In this document: positions 1 to 9,297 of the stretch, piece by piece | Position numbering within the stretch: position 1 is the stretch's first letter | Layout of the letters: every line of letters begins with the position of its first letter | NCBI RefSeq assembly: GCF_900601905.1 | Contig: NZ_UWFA01000131.1 | Span: 124,001 to 188,000 of the forward strand | Reading direction: 5' to 3' | DNA from: Pseudomonas viridiflava | GTDB lineage: Bacteria; Pseudomonadota; Gammaproteobacteria; Pseudomonadales; Pseudomonadaceae | DNA: 64,000 nucleotides | Program-made: the position numbers and the translations under genes | The notes under the pieces: model-generated | The model's input: the letters and a program-made list of their open reading frames with translations, nothing else | What the model was told of the DNA's origin: nothing | The model's database searches: none

Positions 1-746
1 CGGCGGTCGTCGATCAGTTGCTTGAGCGACAGCAGCGATTTCATCGCGCCGCCACCTTGGTGGATCAGTTGATTGAGGATCACGCAGGTGTCACTGAATT
101 CGTCGACCGCCAGCAGCTCCGCCGTCTTGCGCAGCTCTTCACCGAGTTCGAGCCCGGAGTCGACGCGGGTCAGGATCAGATTGATTTCGGACGACAGCAC
201 TGGCAGCAATTCCTTGCCCTCGTTACTGAGCACCCGCAACGATTGCTCTACCGCCAGACCGGATTCAAACAGGATGCGCAGCAGCGGGATGAAGGTCGAA
301 ATCTCCACCGCGATCCGTTTTTGCCGACGCTGCGCAGCCGCCGCCAGCACACGCTTGGGCAACAGATACCCCGCGCCCAGAGCGAACATCGGTGCAATCA
401 GCGCATGCTCGACGTCAGGAAAGAACACCATCTGCAGCACGCTGGTGATGCCCAGCGCAGCGGCCGGGACACCGATCTGGCACGCCGCGAACAGCGAACG
501 TTTGCTCGCCCGACGCCAGCCGATGCGGTTGAGCAGTATCTGGGTTTCGTTATCCAGGCTGACTGTGCGCTGGCCCAGCGGCGTATCGCCGAGCAGCCGC
601 AACCAACTGCCGATCCGGCTTTCGCGAATCATCTGGCCCTGCAGACGCTGAACCACCTGGCGCTCGTTACGGCGCTGGCGGGCCAGGTTGGCAAGCAAGA
701 GCAGAGCGGCGGCCAACAGCATCAGTGCACTCAAAATCAGGGCCAT
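1..746 (-). CDS. tadC: TadC, Tad pilus inner-membrane platform protein (partial)
   Basis: Type II secretion system F-family (GspF-like) membrane protein; with TadB it forms the inner-membrane platform on which the TadA ATPase drives Flp pilus assembly. The gene starts at an ATG (746-744) one base after the tadB stop (TGA-A-ATG) and runs off the left edge, so only 248 codons are present and the C-terminus is missing. The N-terminus has a hydrophobic segment rich in Leu/Ala in the first 20 residues, and a second hydrophobic stretch lies near residues 85-125. The cytoplasmic GspF-type segment near residues 215-245 (VDEFSDTCVILNQL, then GGGAMKSLLSLKQ) fits the family. Identity rests on these features and on its place as last visible gene of the tad operon. 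Confidence 0.88.
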   Translation of the reverse strand, partial: MALILSALMLLAAALLLLANLARQRRNERQVVQRLQGQMIRESRIGSWLRLLGDTPLGQRTVSLDNETQILLNRIGWRRASKRSLFAACQIGVPAAALGITSVLQMVFFPDVEHALIAPMFALGAGYLLPKRVLAAAAQRRQKRIAVEISTFIPLLRILFESGLAVEQSLRVLSNEGKELLPVLSSEINLILTRVDSGLELGEELRKTAELLAVDEFSDTCVILNQLIHQGGGAMKSLLSLKQLIDDR

Positions 747-747
747 T

Positions 748-1632
748 TCAAATACTCCGCAACATGCGCCACAGCGCCACACACCCCAGCGCCTGCATGG
801 CGAAGGCCAGCATCAGCATCATCTGGCCGCTGTCGTCGTGCCACATGTGCATCAGGTAGTTGGGATTGGTCAGCAGAAAGTAGCCCGCCATCCCCACTGG
901 GAGCAGCGCCAGCACCACCGCAGTCATGCGGGTTTCACCGGTCATGGCCTTGAGTTGACGCACGCCCTGCTCGCGCTCGCGGATCAGCCGGATCAGGTTT
1001 TCCAGCAGTTCGCTGGCATTGCCGCCGTAGCGATGGTTGACCTTGAGGCCCAAGGCAAACAGGCGAAATTCATCACGCTCGTAGAGCTCGGCGAAATCCC
1101 GTGTGGCATCGGGCAGGCTGACGCCCAACTGCACGTTGCGCTGGATCCGGCTCATGCCACCTTTGAGCGGTTGATTGGCCGCTTCGATACCATTCAACAC
1201 TGCGTCGGACAAGGTACGCCCGGACTTTAGGCTGCGCACGGTGTGATCCAGCATCTGCGGCAATTGTTCGATCATGCGCGCCACTCGCTTGCGATAACGC
1301 CAGCTGATCAGCATGCGCAACGCCAGCGGCGGAATCAGCACACCCAATGCAGCGCCCACCCAGCTGTCGGTCAACATGCCGATCACGATGCACAGCGCCC
1401 AGACCGACAGGCCGATGGGCAAGCCCCTGGCAGGAAGATTCAGGCCTGCGCGCAGGAACGCGCGATTCAGATATTCCCAGCCGGGCCGCTGCGCCTGCGC
1501 TTCGGGCTGACCCTGGGCCAGACGCAGAAGGATTTTTTCGCTGGCACTGCGGCTCAGGCTCAAGCGGACCAAGTAAACCCCAGCGCCCAGAAACAGCAGA
1601 AAGATCACGCCCAGCAGCAGTGCCGCATTCAT
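748..1632 (-). CDS. tadB: TadB, Tad pilus inner-membrane platform protein
   Basis: GspF-family protein of 294 residues, partner of TadC in the inner-membrane platform of the Tad machine. An N-terminal membrane segment (MNAALLLGVIFLLFLGAGVY) is followed by a cytoplasmic stretch, a hydrophobic pair near residues 65-105, the conserved GspF core near 125-215 (EQLPQMLDHTVRSLKSGRTL; later FRLFALGLKVNHRYGGNASE) and hydrophobic segments at the C-terminus. The reading frame is open further upstream, but the ATG at 1632 lies 14 bases after the tadA stop, is preceded by GAGAGGGAA and gives the normal length. It is probably translationally coupled to tadA and tadC. Confidence 0.92.
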   Translation of the reverse strand: MNAALLLGVIFLLFLGAGVYLVRLSLSRSASEKILLRLAQGQPEAQAQRPGWEYLNRAFLRAGLNLPARGLPIGLSVWALCIVIGMLTDSWVGAALGVLIPPLALRMLISWRYRKRVARMIEQLPQMLDHTVRSLKSGRTLSDAVLNGIEAANQPLKGGMSRIQRNVQLGVSLPDATRDFAELYERDEFRLFALGLKVNHRYGGNASELLENLIRLIREREQGVRQLKAMTGETRMTAVVLALLPVGMAGYFLLTNPNYLMHMWHDDSGQMMLMLAFAMQALGCVALWRMLRSI

Positions 1633-1648
1633 TTCCCTCTCCCGCGCT

Positions 1649-2905
1649 TCAATAGTGCGTGCGCAGCTTGTCGCCCGCCGGGTTGACCGCTTCGCGCAGG
1701 AAGCCGTAGCCGGTACGCCGATCAAGCCGGAACAAGGTATTGGTGACGTAAACGTCGTCACGAATGCCCACCACCTCCACCACCTCGCTGACACAGCGCC
1801 GGCCATCCGGCAGGCGCGCCAGCTGGATCACCACGTCCAGCGCCGCGCAGATCATTTGCCGCAAGGTTTTCTCGGCAATCGCCCGACCGGTCAGGCCCAC
1901 CAGCGTTTCCAGCCGCAATAAAGCGTCCTGAGCATTGTTGGCGTGCACCGTACTCATCGAACCGTCGTGACCGGTGTTCATGGCGGTGAGCACGTCGAGC
2001 ACTTCCACGCCACGAATCTCGCCAAGGATGATGCGGTCCGGGCGCATCCGCAGGGCGTTGCGGATCAAGTCGCTGGCGCGCACTTCACCATGCCCTTCGG
2101 CGTTGGGCGGGCGGGTTTCCAGGCGCACCACATGGGGATGGCTCAGTTGCAGTTCGGCGACGTCTTCAATGGTGACCAGGCGTTGATGAGGGCTGATCAA
2201 TTGGCTCAGCACGTTGAGCAGGGTGGTCTTACCCGTGCCGGTGCCGCCGCTGACCAGGATGTTGCAGCGCTTGCCGACGGCCTCTTCGAAGAAATCGAAA
2301 ATCGACTGATCGATGGTCTGCATCGCCACCAGGTCGGCGCTTTTGAGCATGTCCTTGCGAAATTTCCGGATCGACAGGCACGGCCCGTCCAGGGCAATCG
2401 GCGGGATGATCGCGTTGACCCGGCTGCCGTCCGGCAAGCGCGCATCGACCATCGGCGATGACTCATCCAGACGCCGCCCCAGAGGCGCAAGGATGCGCTG
2501 CATGACCCGCTCGACGTGGTGCGAATCGATAAAGCGCAGGTCGGTGTGGTGCAGCACGCCGTCACGTTCGACAAACACCTTGTTGGGCCCGTTGACCAGA
2601 ATTTCTGTCACCGTAGGGTCGCGCAGCAGCACTTCCAGCGGTCCGAAACCGGTGAGTTCGTCTACCAACTCTTCGGCCAGACGCTCCATCTCGTAACGGG
2701 AAATGGCCAGCCGCAAACGCCCGACATACTCGGCGACTTTATCGGTGACAAATTGCGCGAGCACCTGCCGGGCGCCTTCCAGCAGATTGCGCCCGCTGTC
2801 TTCGATGGCATCGATGATGTAGCGATGCAGGACCAGTTTCAGGCCCTGCGGATCGCTGCCATCGGGCTGGCTGCGAGAAGCAACGCCAAACAGTTTTTCC
2901 GCCAT
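1649..2905 (-). CDS. tadA: TadA, Tad pilus assembly/secretion ATPase
   Basis: GspE/PilT-superfamily hexameric ATPase (CpaF family, 418 residues) that powers Flp pilin polymerisation from the cytoplasmic face. Visible motifs are a Walker [10 protein letters not shown] near residue 218, an Asp box ([10 protein letters not shown]), a Walker B-like RIILGEIRG near residue 293 and a His box with [12 protein letters not shown]. An N-terminal helical domain precedes the catalytic core, as in other TadA proteins. The ATG at 2905 overlaps the tadZ stop by one base (TGATG), which decides the start against longer in-frame options. The C-terminus is normal, with no truncation. Confidence 0.96.
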   Translation of the reverse strand: MAEKLFGVASRSQPDGSDPQGLKLVLHRYIIDAIEDSGRNLLEGARQVLAQFVTDKVAEYVGRLRLAISRYEMERLAEELVDELTGFGPLEVLLRDPTVTEILVNGPNKVFVERDGVLHHTDLRFIDSHHVERVMQRILAPLGRRLDESSPMVDARLPDGSRVNAIIPPIALDGPCLSIRKFRKDMLKSADLVAMQTIDQSIFDFFEEAVGKRCNILVSGGTGTGKTTLLNVLSQLISPHQRLVTIEDVAELQLSHPHVVRLETRPPNAEGHGEVRASDLIRNALRMRPDRIILGEIRGVEVLDVLTAMNTGHDGSMSTVHANNAQDALLRLETLVGLTGRAIAEKTLRQMICAALDVVIQLARLPDGRRCVSEVVEVVGIRDDVYVTNTLFRLDRRTGYGFLREAVNPAGDKLRTHY

Positions 2906-4095
2906 CAGCGAGTTCCTCGTAGCCGACTGAACCAACTGTCGGCGGGTTTTTCCGCGTCGGCAGACTGCCGCGCCAGGCTCTCGCCAAGGCTGCGCAACCC
3001 CGAGCACAAGCCTTCACGCGGGGACAGCTCGAACAGCGGCACGCCCTGATTCTTGGCATTCAGGCGCAGCTCGGGGCTGAACGGCAAGACCGCTCGGGCG
3101 GGCATTTCAAAGGTCTTTTCCAGGGTCGCGGAATGGGGCGCGACGGCTTTGAGATAGCGGTCGATGAGCAAGCCGGCGTGCTGCAGCTTCATGCCCTTGC
3201 TGCGCCACAGGTTCAGCGTGGCCAGATTGCGCCGACACTCCAGCACGCTCTGATCGGTGTACCACAGCAGCTGGTCGCAGTGCAGGACCAGCGTGCGCAG
3301 TGCCTCGCTGTCCGGCTGGCCCACCAGGTTGACCACCACATGCTGGAAGTGCTGACGCAGCGCACTGAGCAGCATGTACAGTTCGGCGGCACTGGACTGC
3401 TCCAGCCGGTCGTCTGCCTCGGTGTAGGCCAGGATCCGCAAGCCGCCTGCGTGAGTGGTAAAGGCGCTGTCGATCAGCGTGGCATCGAGCCTGCGCAAAT
3501 GGCGCAAGGCATCGCCGAAACTGAATGAGGATTCAAGCCCGAGCAACGACAGGCTGTCGCCGCGTGGCAAGCCCAGGTCAAGCAGAAGGGTGCGTTGCCC
3601 AGTCTTCTGCACCACCAGCGCCAGATGGCTGGAAATCAACGCGCCGTCACCGTCACACTGCGCGCCATAGAGCATCGACAAGCCACCGATATTGGCGTTC
3701 TGCGCCACCGGAGGCAGGCGTTTGGTGAGACGCCGGACCAACCCCGCGACTTCACTGGAGCGCGAACCATAGGCGACAAAATCCCGCGCTCCGGCGCGCA
3801 TCGCATTGAGCACCAACTGGTTGTCCATGCCGTCACCCAGGGCGACGATAGCCAGCATGGGCTTGGCTTCCAGCGCGCCTTCGATCAACGCACTCTGAGC
3901 CATCAGATGTTCGCGATCCAGGCCAATGAACACCACGCTGGCAAACGTCACGTCGACCAGCGCCAGCAGATCATCCAGGCTGCCGGACCCGGCGCTGACC
4001 ACCTGCCCCAGTGGCGCCAGCGCACCTTGCAACCACTCAAGATCGGTGGGCGTGCGGGTGATTGCCAGAAACGTCTGGCTCAGGCTCTGACTCAT
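2905..4095 (-). CDS. tadZ: TadZ/CpaE-like pilus localisation ATPase
   Basis: TadZ/CpaE proteins combine an N-terminal receiver-like domain with a MinD/ParA-like ATPase domain and place the Tad apparatus at the pole or its assembly site. Residues 1-125 have receiver-like alternation of hydrophobic strands (VVFIGLD, MLAIVALGDG, GARDFVAYGS). Residues 135-390 follow the ParA fold (LLLDLGLPRGD, VVVNLVGQPD, LLWYTDQSVLECRRN). The position of the Walker A loop reads YGAQCDGDGALISSHLA, without the normal KGGxGKT lysines, so nucleotide hydrolysis may be weak or absent, as reported for several TadZ proteins. It overlaps rcpA by four bases (ATGA) and tadA by one. Confidence 0.85.
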   Translation of the reverse strand: MSQSLSQTFLAITRTPTDLEWLQGALAPLGQVVSAGSGSLDDLLALVDVTFASVVFIGLDREHLMAQSALIEGALEAKPMLAIVALGDGMDNQLVLNAMRAGARDFVAYGSRSSEVAGLVRRLTKRLPPVAQNANIGGLSMLYGAQCDGDGALISSHLALVVQKTGQRTLLLDLGLPRGDSLSLLGLESSFSFGDALRHLRRLDATLIDSAFTTHAGGLRILAYTEADDRLEQSSAAELYMLLSALRQHFQHVVVNLVGQPDSEALRTLVLHCDQLLWYTDQSVLECRRNLATLNLWRSKGMKLQHAGLLIDRYLKAVAPHSATLEKTFEMPARAVLPFSPELRLNAKNQGVPLFELSPREGLCSGLRSLGESLARQSADAEKPADSWFSRLRGTR

Positions 4096-5381
4096 TGCGA
4101 CAACCCGCTGCGTTTGTCGAAATTACCGTTTTCCAGGAAGTACATGCGCAGGAAGCTCGGGTCGTAATTGCGCAGCTGTTCGCCCGGCAAGGCTGGCAGT
4201 TGCGCATTGATCGCCAGCGGTTGCACCAGATGCGGGGTAACGATCATCAACAGCTCGCTTTCCTCGCGGTCGATGGTTGAGTTGCGAAACAGCGCGCCCA
4301 GTACCGGGATGTCACCCAGCCCCGGAAACTTGTCCACCGACGAAGAGTTGCGGGTGCGTATCAAACCGCTGATCACAAAGCTCTCACCATCGGCCAGGGA
4401 GATACTTGTGTCGGTGCGCCGCACGTTGAGCGCGGGCACTGTGGTCCCGGCAATCGTCACGCCCGCGCTGTAGTCCAGTTCACTGACTTCCGGCGCGACC
4501 TTGAGCAGGATGCGGTCACGGCCGACCACGGTCGGGGTGACTGTCAGCCGCACGCCAAACTCCTTGTACTCGATGGAAATGCCATTGCCTTCGCCATTGG
4601 GCACCGGCACCGGAAACTCGCCGCCCGCCAGAAAGCTCGCGCTTTGCCCGTTCAACGCCACCAGACTGGGCCGCGCCAGGGTGTAGGCGAAACCGCTGCT
4701 CTCCATGGCATTGAGCATGCCCAGCACTTTGCTGCTGCCGCCGCCCCAGACGATGTTGAAGGTGTCGTTGTTTAGCGGGATCACGGTGTTGGCAGGGTAA
4801 ATCCGGCCAACGTTGCCCGCGGTGGCGTCAGTCACCGACGGAACGATGCCGGGGGTCACGCCCAACCCTGGCACCGTCCGCGGCGCGCCAAACAGAAAGT
4901 TGTTGGAGCCTTTTCCGAAGATCGACGTGCTGGCCTCTTTAAGCTTGGAGCGGTTGACCTCGACAAAGCGGATGTCGGTCTGGACCTGACTGGGCAGCAC
5001 TTCGCCACCGGCCCCCGGCACTTTCTCGGTCATCGCCGCCGTGGCCCGTCCACGGACGAACACCATGCTTTGCCGAGGAGCTGCAGAGCACGCGGTCCAG
5101 ACCATCAGGCTGGTGGTGCCGGGTGCGACGCCAGTCAGCAGAAAGCCGTCGTTGCCATTGGCAAAGACATCGGCGATTTTCGGGTCGCCCACTGCCAGAC
5201 GGGTGATCGCCACCGACGAGCGAATGTCCTGCTGCAGGCCTTGATCCACTTCCAGCACGCCAGGTAACGCGGCCAGCGCCGCGCAATTGTTGGACGCCGC
5301 CGAGGCCAGTTCGACGCCGCACAGGGTCAGAATCAGGGCCCAGAAAACCGGCTTGAGAATCGGCACGTCACCACTGCTCAT
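4092..5381 (-). CDS. rcpA: RcpA/CpaC-type Tad secretin
   Basis: Outer-membrane secretin through which the Flp pilus is extruded. A signal peptide (ILKPVFWALILTLCGVELASA) is followed by the pilus/BON-like N-domain (LAVGDPKIADVFANGNDGFLLTGVAPG split over residues 65-95). The secretin core carries VPVPNGEGNGISIEYKEFGV and the C-terminal signature FPGLGDIPVLGALFRNST, ending in ELLMIVTPHLVQP. Length (429 residues) is normal. An ATG nine bases upstream at 5390 is also possible, but there an AAGG abuts the start codon, whereas it sits about nine bases before the ATG at 5381. The gene follows rcpC by about 30 bases and overlaps tadZ. Confidence 0.92.
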   Translation of the reverse strand: MSSGDVPILKPVFWALILTLCGVELASAASNNCAALAALPGVLEVDQGLQQDIRSSVAITRLAVGDPKIADVFANGNDGFLLTGVAPGTTSLMVWTACSAAPRQSMVFVRGRATAAMTEKVPGAGGEVLPSQVQTDIRFVEVNRSKLKEASTSIFGKGSNNFLFGAPRTVPGLGVTPGIVPSVTDATAGNVGRIYPANTVIPLNNDTFNIVWGGGSSKVLGMLNAMESSGFAYTLARPSLVALNGQSASFLAGGEFPVPVPNGEGNGISIEYKEFGVRLTVTPTVVGRDRILLKVAPEVSELDYSAGVTIAGTTVPALNVRRTDTSISLADGESFVISGLIRTRNSSSVDKFPGLGDIPVLGALFRNSTIDREESELLMIVTPHLVQPLAINAQLPALPGEQLRNYDPSFLRMYFLENGNFDKRSGLSQ

Positions 5382-5413
5382 GCACTGCATCCTTGCTCAA
5401 AAATCAGGGGGCT

Positions 5414-6382
5414 TTACGGCGTAGTCTGTTGCGTCAGTTGCTGCGCACCGCGAATGATCTCCACCGGGCGTGGCCCGCGGGCAGGTTGCGCGCCGCTCTG
5501 CACCTTCGCCGGAGCGCCGAGGCTCAACTGGGAAAACTGCAAGAGATCACGCCGCGTGGTGTCCAGCCGTACCGCGACAGCCTGTTTAGGGTCAGTGCCC
5601 TGGCTGGCCCAGTACTGCTCGAGATTTTTCTCCTGAGCGCTGCGCACTGCCAGGCGTAATACGCCGCTTTGGGTAGCAAGCATCAGGCGGCTGAGCAGCA
5701 CCTGCGGCACCGCCACTGTGACGGTGCGCGCGGAGATGCGTCGTTGCTCCTGGGCCAGACGCTGCTCGGCGGTCAGGTTCTGTGCGGCCTTGCCATCCAG
5801 CATCGGGCCGAGCATGTCGCCCACGCTCAGCACGCGCAGTGCAGGCACCGCCACCTGGCTGGAACGGTCGGCATTGCTGGCGTCCTGAGGCAGGTAGAGC
5901 AGTACATCAACGTAATCACCTGGACTGAGCTGACCAGCGGCGCCAATCACTTCGTCGACGCTCAAGGCCAGCGCGCGCTCATTGGGGCGGATCATGCGGG
6001 CCAGCGCGCCGCCGGAATCAAAGCTGCTTTCGCTGAGCCAGCTACCTGCACGCAAGGTCTGCCAGCTGCTGCGGCCGACGGCCTGGTCAATGGAGTTAAA
6101 GCTGTCTGCCGGTGCGACCTTCAATCGCTCGACCACCAGGTCTTGGGCTTGTATCGCCACATAGGGTGGCACGTCGCGCAACACGATCACCACCGGCTGG
6201 CGCAGGGGATCGTCAGCCGGTGGCGGGGTTACAGCAGGCGTAACAGGTGCCTGAGAAACAGGCGCCAACGCGGGGGCGGGAACAGCAGCAGGCTGGCGGC
6301 TGACCACTAAACCCCAATAACCCGCGACCACCGCGCCGAGTAAAAACAGCACGGCCAGAATCATGGTCAGACGACTGCTCAT
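5414..6382 (-). CDS. rcpC: RcpC/CpaB Tad pilus periplasmic protein
   Basis: CpaB/RcpC family protein (322 residues), a periplasmic component with SAF-type folds that is thought to link the secretin to the pilus or cell wall. It has an N-terminal membrane anchor (LTMILAVLFLLGAVVAGYWG), a Pro/Ala-rich linker near residues 30-60, a SAF-like domain (VLRDVPPYVAIQAQDL, LRAGSWLSES) and the RcpC domain with RALALSVDEVIGAAGQLSPG and DYVDVLL. The C-terminal part includes VPQVLLSRLMLATQSGVLRL. The ATG at 6382 was chosen because GGGGG lies five bases before it. It is the first gene of the tadC-ward operon and is divergent from flp across about 300 bases. Confidence 0.9.
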   Translation of the reverse strand: MSSRLTMILAVLFLLGAVVAGYWGLVVSRQPAAVPAPALAPVSQAPVTPAVTPPPADDPLRQPVVIVLRDVPPYVAIQAQDLVVERLKVAPADSFNSIDQAVGRSSWQTLRAGSWLSESSFDSGGALARMIRPNERALALSVDEVIGAAGQLSPGDYVDVLLYLPQDASNADRSSQVAVPALRVLSVGDMLGPMLDGKAAQNLTAEQRLAQEQRRISARTVTVAVPQVLLSRLMLATQSGVLRLAVRSAQEKNLEQYWASQGTDPKQAVAVRLDTTRRDLLQFSQLSLGAPAKVQSGAQPARGPRPVEIIRGAQQLTQQTTP

Positions 6383-6683
6383 AAACGCCCCCACCTCAAC
6401 ATTGCGCTACCACCTCAAGCACAAGAAAACTTCGCAATCAGGTACTTATGAACATCCATTGATACGCTATTGAAGGTAGCGCAGCTCTCGAAAAGCGCCA
6501 TCGCCAAACAACAAATCGCTGCACCGATTGTGTCGGCAGACCCGCAAGAATCGATATATAACTTTGCGATTAATACTTAGATACTGTTGTGGGTTTCAGT
6601 GGCCGGAGTGATGCTGTCGCAGCGATGGATTGTTTATGCACGAAACTGCATTACCCGCGTCACAGGGCGCAAGGAGAAGTCAG

Positions 6684-6899
6684 ATGTTCCTAACCAGACT
6701 CAATAGTGGCGCCAGGCGCCTGATCAAAAACAAAGACGGTGCTTCGGCGATTGAATACGCGATTATCGTCGCTATGGTTGCGCTTGTTTTGTTCACCATG
6801 GTCACGCCAATGGGAAATGCCGTTAAGGCAAAATTTGGTGAAATCGTTACAGCCATGGGAGGGTCGACATCAACCACTCCGACAACGCCGACACCCTAG
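6684..6899 (+). CDS. flp: Flp-type (type IVb) pilin precursor
   Basis: Major pilin of the Tad pilus, 71 residues. The short leader (MFLTRLNSGARRLIKNKDG) ends at a prepilin peptidase site G|ASAIEY, carrying the Glu-Tyr pair of Flp pilins, followed by the hydrophobic helix AIIVAMVALVLFTMV. The C-terminus is a Thr/Pro/Ser tail. The ATG at 6684 is preceded by AAGGAGAAG with good spacing; a longer in-frame start at 6630 has no visible ribosome site and would give an unusual leader. It is transcribed away from the rcpC operon. No prepilin peptidase or tadD/E/F/G gene lies inside the window. Confidence 0.95.
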   Translation: MFLTRLNSGARRLIKNKDGASAIEYAIIVAMVALVLFTMVTPMGNAVKAKFGEIVTAMGGSTSTTPTTPTP

Positions 6900-6952
6900 C
6901 TGGTAACTGGATCGTCGTGACACGTGGCCCTTCTCCACCCTGGAAATCTGCA

Positions 6953-7360
6953 ATGGCCAGCCCTACCCGCCAGCAACTGCTGTTAGTGGACGACGAAGAG
7001 GAGGCCAATGAAGAGCTGGCCGAATTGCTCGAAGGTGAAGGTTTCTGTTGTTTCACGGCGTCATCGGTCAAGTTGGCGCTGGAAGCGTTGACCCGATACC
7101 CGGACATCGCGCTGGTCATTACCGATCTGCGCATGCCGGAAGAAAGCGGCATCAGCCTCATCAAGCATCTGCGCGAACATACCGCGCGCCAACACCTGCC
7201 AGTTATCGTCACTTCAGCCCATGCCGACATGGATGACGTGACCGATCTGTTGCGTCTGCAAGTGCTGGATCTGTTTCGCAAACCGATCTATCACATCCGC
7301 CTGCTGGAAACCCTCAATACCCTCTTCCCGCCGCAGCAAGTGTATTCGGCCGGGCTTTAG
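6953..7360 (+). CDS. Stand-alone receiver (CheY-like) response regulator
   Basis: Single receiver domain of about 135 residues and no output domain. The acidic pocket is present (LLLVDDEEEA), the phospho-acceptor Asp lies in VITDLRMPEESG, followed by the Thr/Ser position in VIVTSAHAD and the conserved Lys in DLFRKPI. It should therefore be phosphorylatable. It begins about 50 bases after flp on the same strand, so it may share the flp promoter and act on Tad pilus function or expression. In P. aeruginosa the tad locus is controlled by the full-length regulator PprB, which this is not. Start codon is uncertain: a GTG at 6917 is in frame but lacks a ribosome site. Confidence 0.8.
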   Translation: MASPTRQQLLLVDDEEEANEELAELLEGEGFCCFTASSVKLALEALTRYPDIALVITDLRMPEESGISLIKHLREHTARQHLPVIVTSAHADMDDVTDLLRLQVLDLFRKPIYHIRLLETLNTLFPPQQVYSAGL

Positions 7361-7380
7361 ATCTAGCGGAATGTAGAGTC

Positions 7381-7470
7381 CCGTAGGAGCGGCGTAGCCG
7401 CGACCCATCTCGATCTGGACAAAAATCCAACTCACCCACGGCATCGTCGCGGCTAAAGCCCTTCCTACGG
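7381..7470. repeat. REP-like inverted repeat pair
   Basis: Two divergent palindromic units, CCGTAGGAGCGGCGTAGCC at the left and a matching GGCTAAAGCCCTTCCTACGG at the right, face each other around about 50 bases. This variant (CGTAGCCGCGAC core) differs from the other REP pairs in the window. It lies between the convergent receiver gene and the TpsB gene and may also act as a terminator for both. Confidence 0.75.
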
Positions 7471-7496
7471 TTGTATATCGGAGATTCCCATCGAGA

Positions 7497-9176
7497 CTAC
7501 AACTGATAACTGAAACTCAGGGTATAACGCGGCTTGCGATTGAAACTGTCCAGACCTTTGTCGGACATGGGTTTGGCGGCCTCCAGGGCGATGTTGTAAT
7601 AGCGCGCATCACCAAAGCGCAGACCGGTAGCAAACGATGACAGCTTTGAATCCTGGACCGGCAATTCATTGAACCAGGTCCGCGCCGCATCGAGCACCAC
7701 ATAGGGTTGCAGCACCTTCACCCAATTGCCGTCGCAATTGAAACTGTAGTTGAGCTCATACGCCACGCCCCAACCCTTATCACCGGACGCCTGATCATTC
7801 GGGTAGCCACGCGCAAAATTCTGCCCACCAAACTGTGCACGTTCGCTGTCCGGCAGATTGTCGTCGCTCCAGTACAGCGCCGCCGATAACACCCCTTGCC
7901 AGCGCTCGAAGAACTTGTCGCTCTGCACTCCTGAAAGCCGCGCCCGCAGGAAATCCAGGTCATAGAGTTGATCGTTGGTTTTCGCGCCCAGGCCGTCGAT
8001 GCCCTGATACAACCCGGCGCTGAGAATGCGCAATTGCGTGGCACTGGATTTGCGCCAGTCACCTTCAAATGCCAAGGCACGTATATCGGTCTGGTTCTCG
8101 ACAGTAAGCGGGAAGCCGATCAACTGAAAGCGGGTTTTGTCATTGACTGCATACAAGCGCGCTCCCGCGCTGAGCCATTCGTTCTGAGCGGCGATCAGCG
8201 GGTGGCTGAAGCCCACCGAAAGACGATCATTTTCCCGATGCTGCTTGAGCTGGATGCCGTTATCCAGATTGATCCGGGTGCTTGGGTCACTGCGGTAGCG
8301 CGCTCCCCAGACGCTCAGTTGCGTGCCTTCGGTATTCAGGTATTGGCTGTAATCGAGGCGGTAGTAGTGCTCTTTGTCCTCACCCGGCGGGAATAGCCCG
8401 CTGAAGGTCAATTGCTCGGCCATGGCGGTCTGCGCGTTACTGCTCACGCCGAGCAGCGCCTGGGTGCCTTTACGATTATCTTCGGTGAGGCTCAGGCTGC
8501 TGGTGAAAGGTTTGCGCGTGGCCGAGGCAATCAGCGTGGTTGCGCCATCGGTCGTCCCCGGAGGCGGCGCCACGGCCTGCAAGGTGACGCCGGGCACGCG
8601 GCTCATCAGTGCGGTGTAACGCTCGAACGTCTTGCGAGTCAGCGGCCGCTCCTGGCGAATGTTGGCCGCCAGTTTGTCCAGATAAGCCGCTACCCGCCCT
8701 ACATCACCCTGCAATTGATAATCGCGAATGTAGCCTTCGACCAGCACCACGCGCACCAGGCCTTGCTCGAAATCCTGCGGCGGTAGAAAGGCGTAGGACA
8801 ACAAGTATCCATCGGCCTGATAACGCTGGGTGATACCGCGAGTCGCTTCGATCAGTTCAGCCAGGGTCGCCTCGCGCCCCAATAACGCTTGATAGGCCGC
8901 GCCGAGCTCTTCGAGGGGGTAGACACTGCCGCCTTCGATTCGGATTTTGCGCACTGCAACCCTGGTATTCATCATCAGCGGCGTGGCGTCCGGGGGCGCG
9001 GGAGTGGGCAGTTGCACCGCAGGCATCACCGGCCGATAGGCGTCAGCGGGCAGGTTGGGGACGGGCAGATTTCGTTCGGCGTCATTGCTATTGAGGAAGG
9101 CGGGAAAGGTATCGCCGTAAGCCAGACAGGACGTCATGGAAACACCCAGCACCAAGGCAGGAAAACAGGCTCGCAT
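7497..9176 (-). CDS. TpsB/ShlB/FhaC-family outer-membrane transporter
   Basis: Two-partner secretion transporter of the Omp85 superfamily (559 residues). Residues 1-20 are a signal peptide (MRACFPALVLGVSMTSCLAYG). POTRA domains follow near residues 70-215 (VAVRKIRIEGGSVYPLEEL, then YLLSYAFLPPQDFEQG). The C-terminal half is a beta-barrel with the conserved VRGY-like element as FARGYPN, and it ends in an aromatic-rich final strand (YTLSFSYQL). The ATG at 9176 has GGAG seven bases upstream. A second ATG at 9236 also has a plausible ribosome site (GGGGAG), so the start is not settled. The neighbouring gene on the same strand encodes a repeat lipoprotein and not a typical TpsA substrate. Confidence 0.88.
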   Translation of the reverse strand: MRACFPALVLGVSMTSCLAYGDTFPAFLNSNDAERNLPVPNLPADAYRPVMPAVQLPTPAPPDATPLMMNTRVAVRKIRIEGGSVYPLEELGAAYQALLGREATLAELIEATRGITQRYQADGYLLSYAFLPPQDFEQGLVRVVLVEGYIRDYQLQGDVGRVAAYLDKLAANIRQERPLTRKTFERYTALMSRVPGVTLQAVAPPPGTTDGATTLIASATRKPFTSSLSLTEDNRKGTQALLGVSSNAQTAMAEQLTFSGLFPPGEDKEHYYRLDYSQYLNTEGTQLSVWGARYRSDPSTRINLDNGIQLKQHRENDRLSVGFSHPLIAAQNEWLSAGARLYAVNDKTRFQLIGFPLTVENQTDIRALAFEGDWRKSSATQLRILSAGLYQGIDGLGAKTNDQLYDLDFLRARLSGVQSDKFFERWQGVLSAALYWSDDNLPDSERAQFGGQNFARGYPNDQASGDKGWGVAYELNYSFNCDGNWVKVLQPYVVLDAARTWFNELPVQDSKLSSFATGLRFGDARYYNIALEAAKPMSDKGLDSFNRKPRYTLSFSYQL

Positions 9177-9297
9177 AAGGACACTCCATGGCCAGAACAG
9201 CAGCGGTATTCGCCTATAAAAAAGACAGGGGATCATGTCGACTCCCCTGTCTGAACAAGCGTAGGCGCTGTGTGAAAAGTCGCTACCCGTGCACTGC

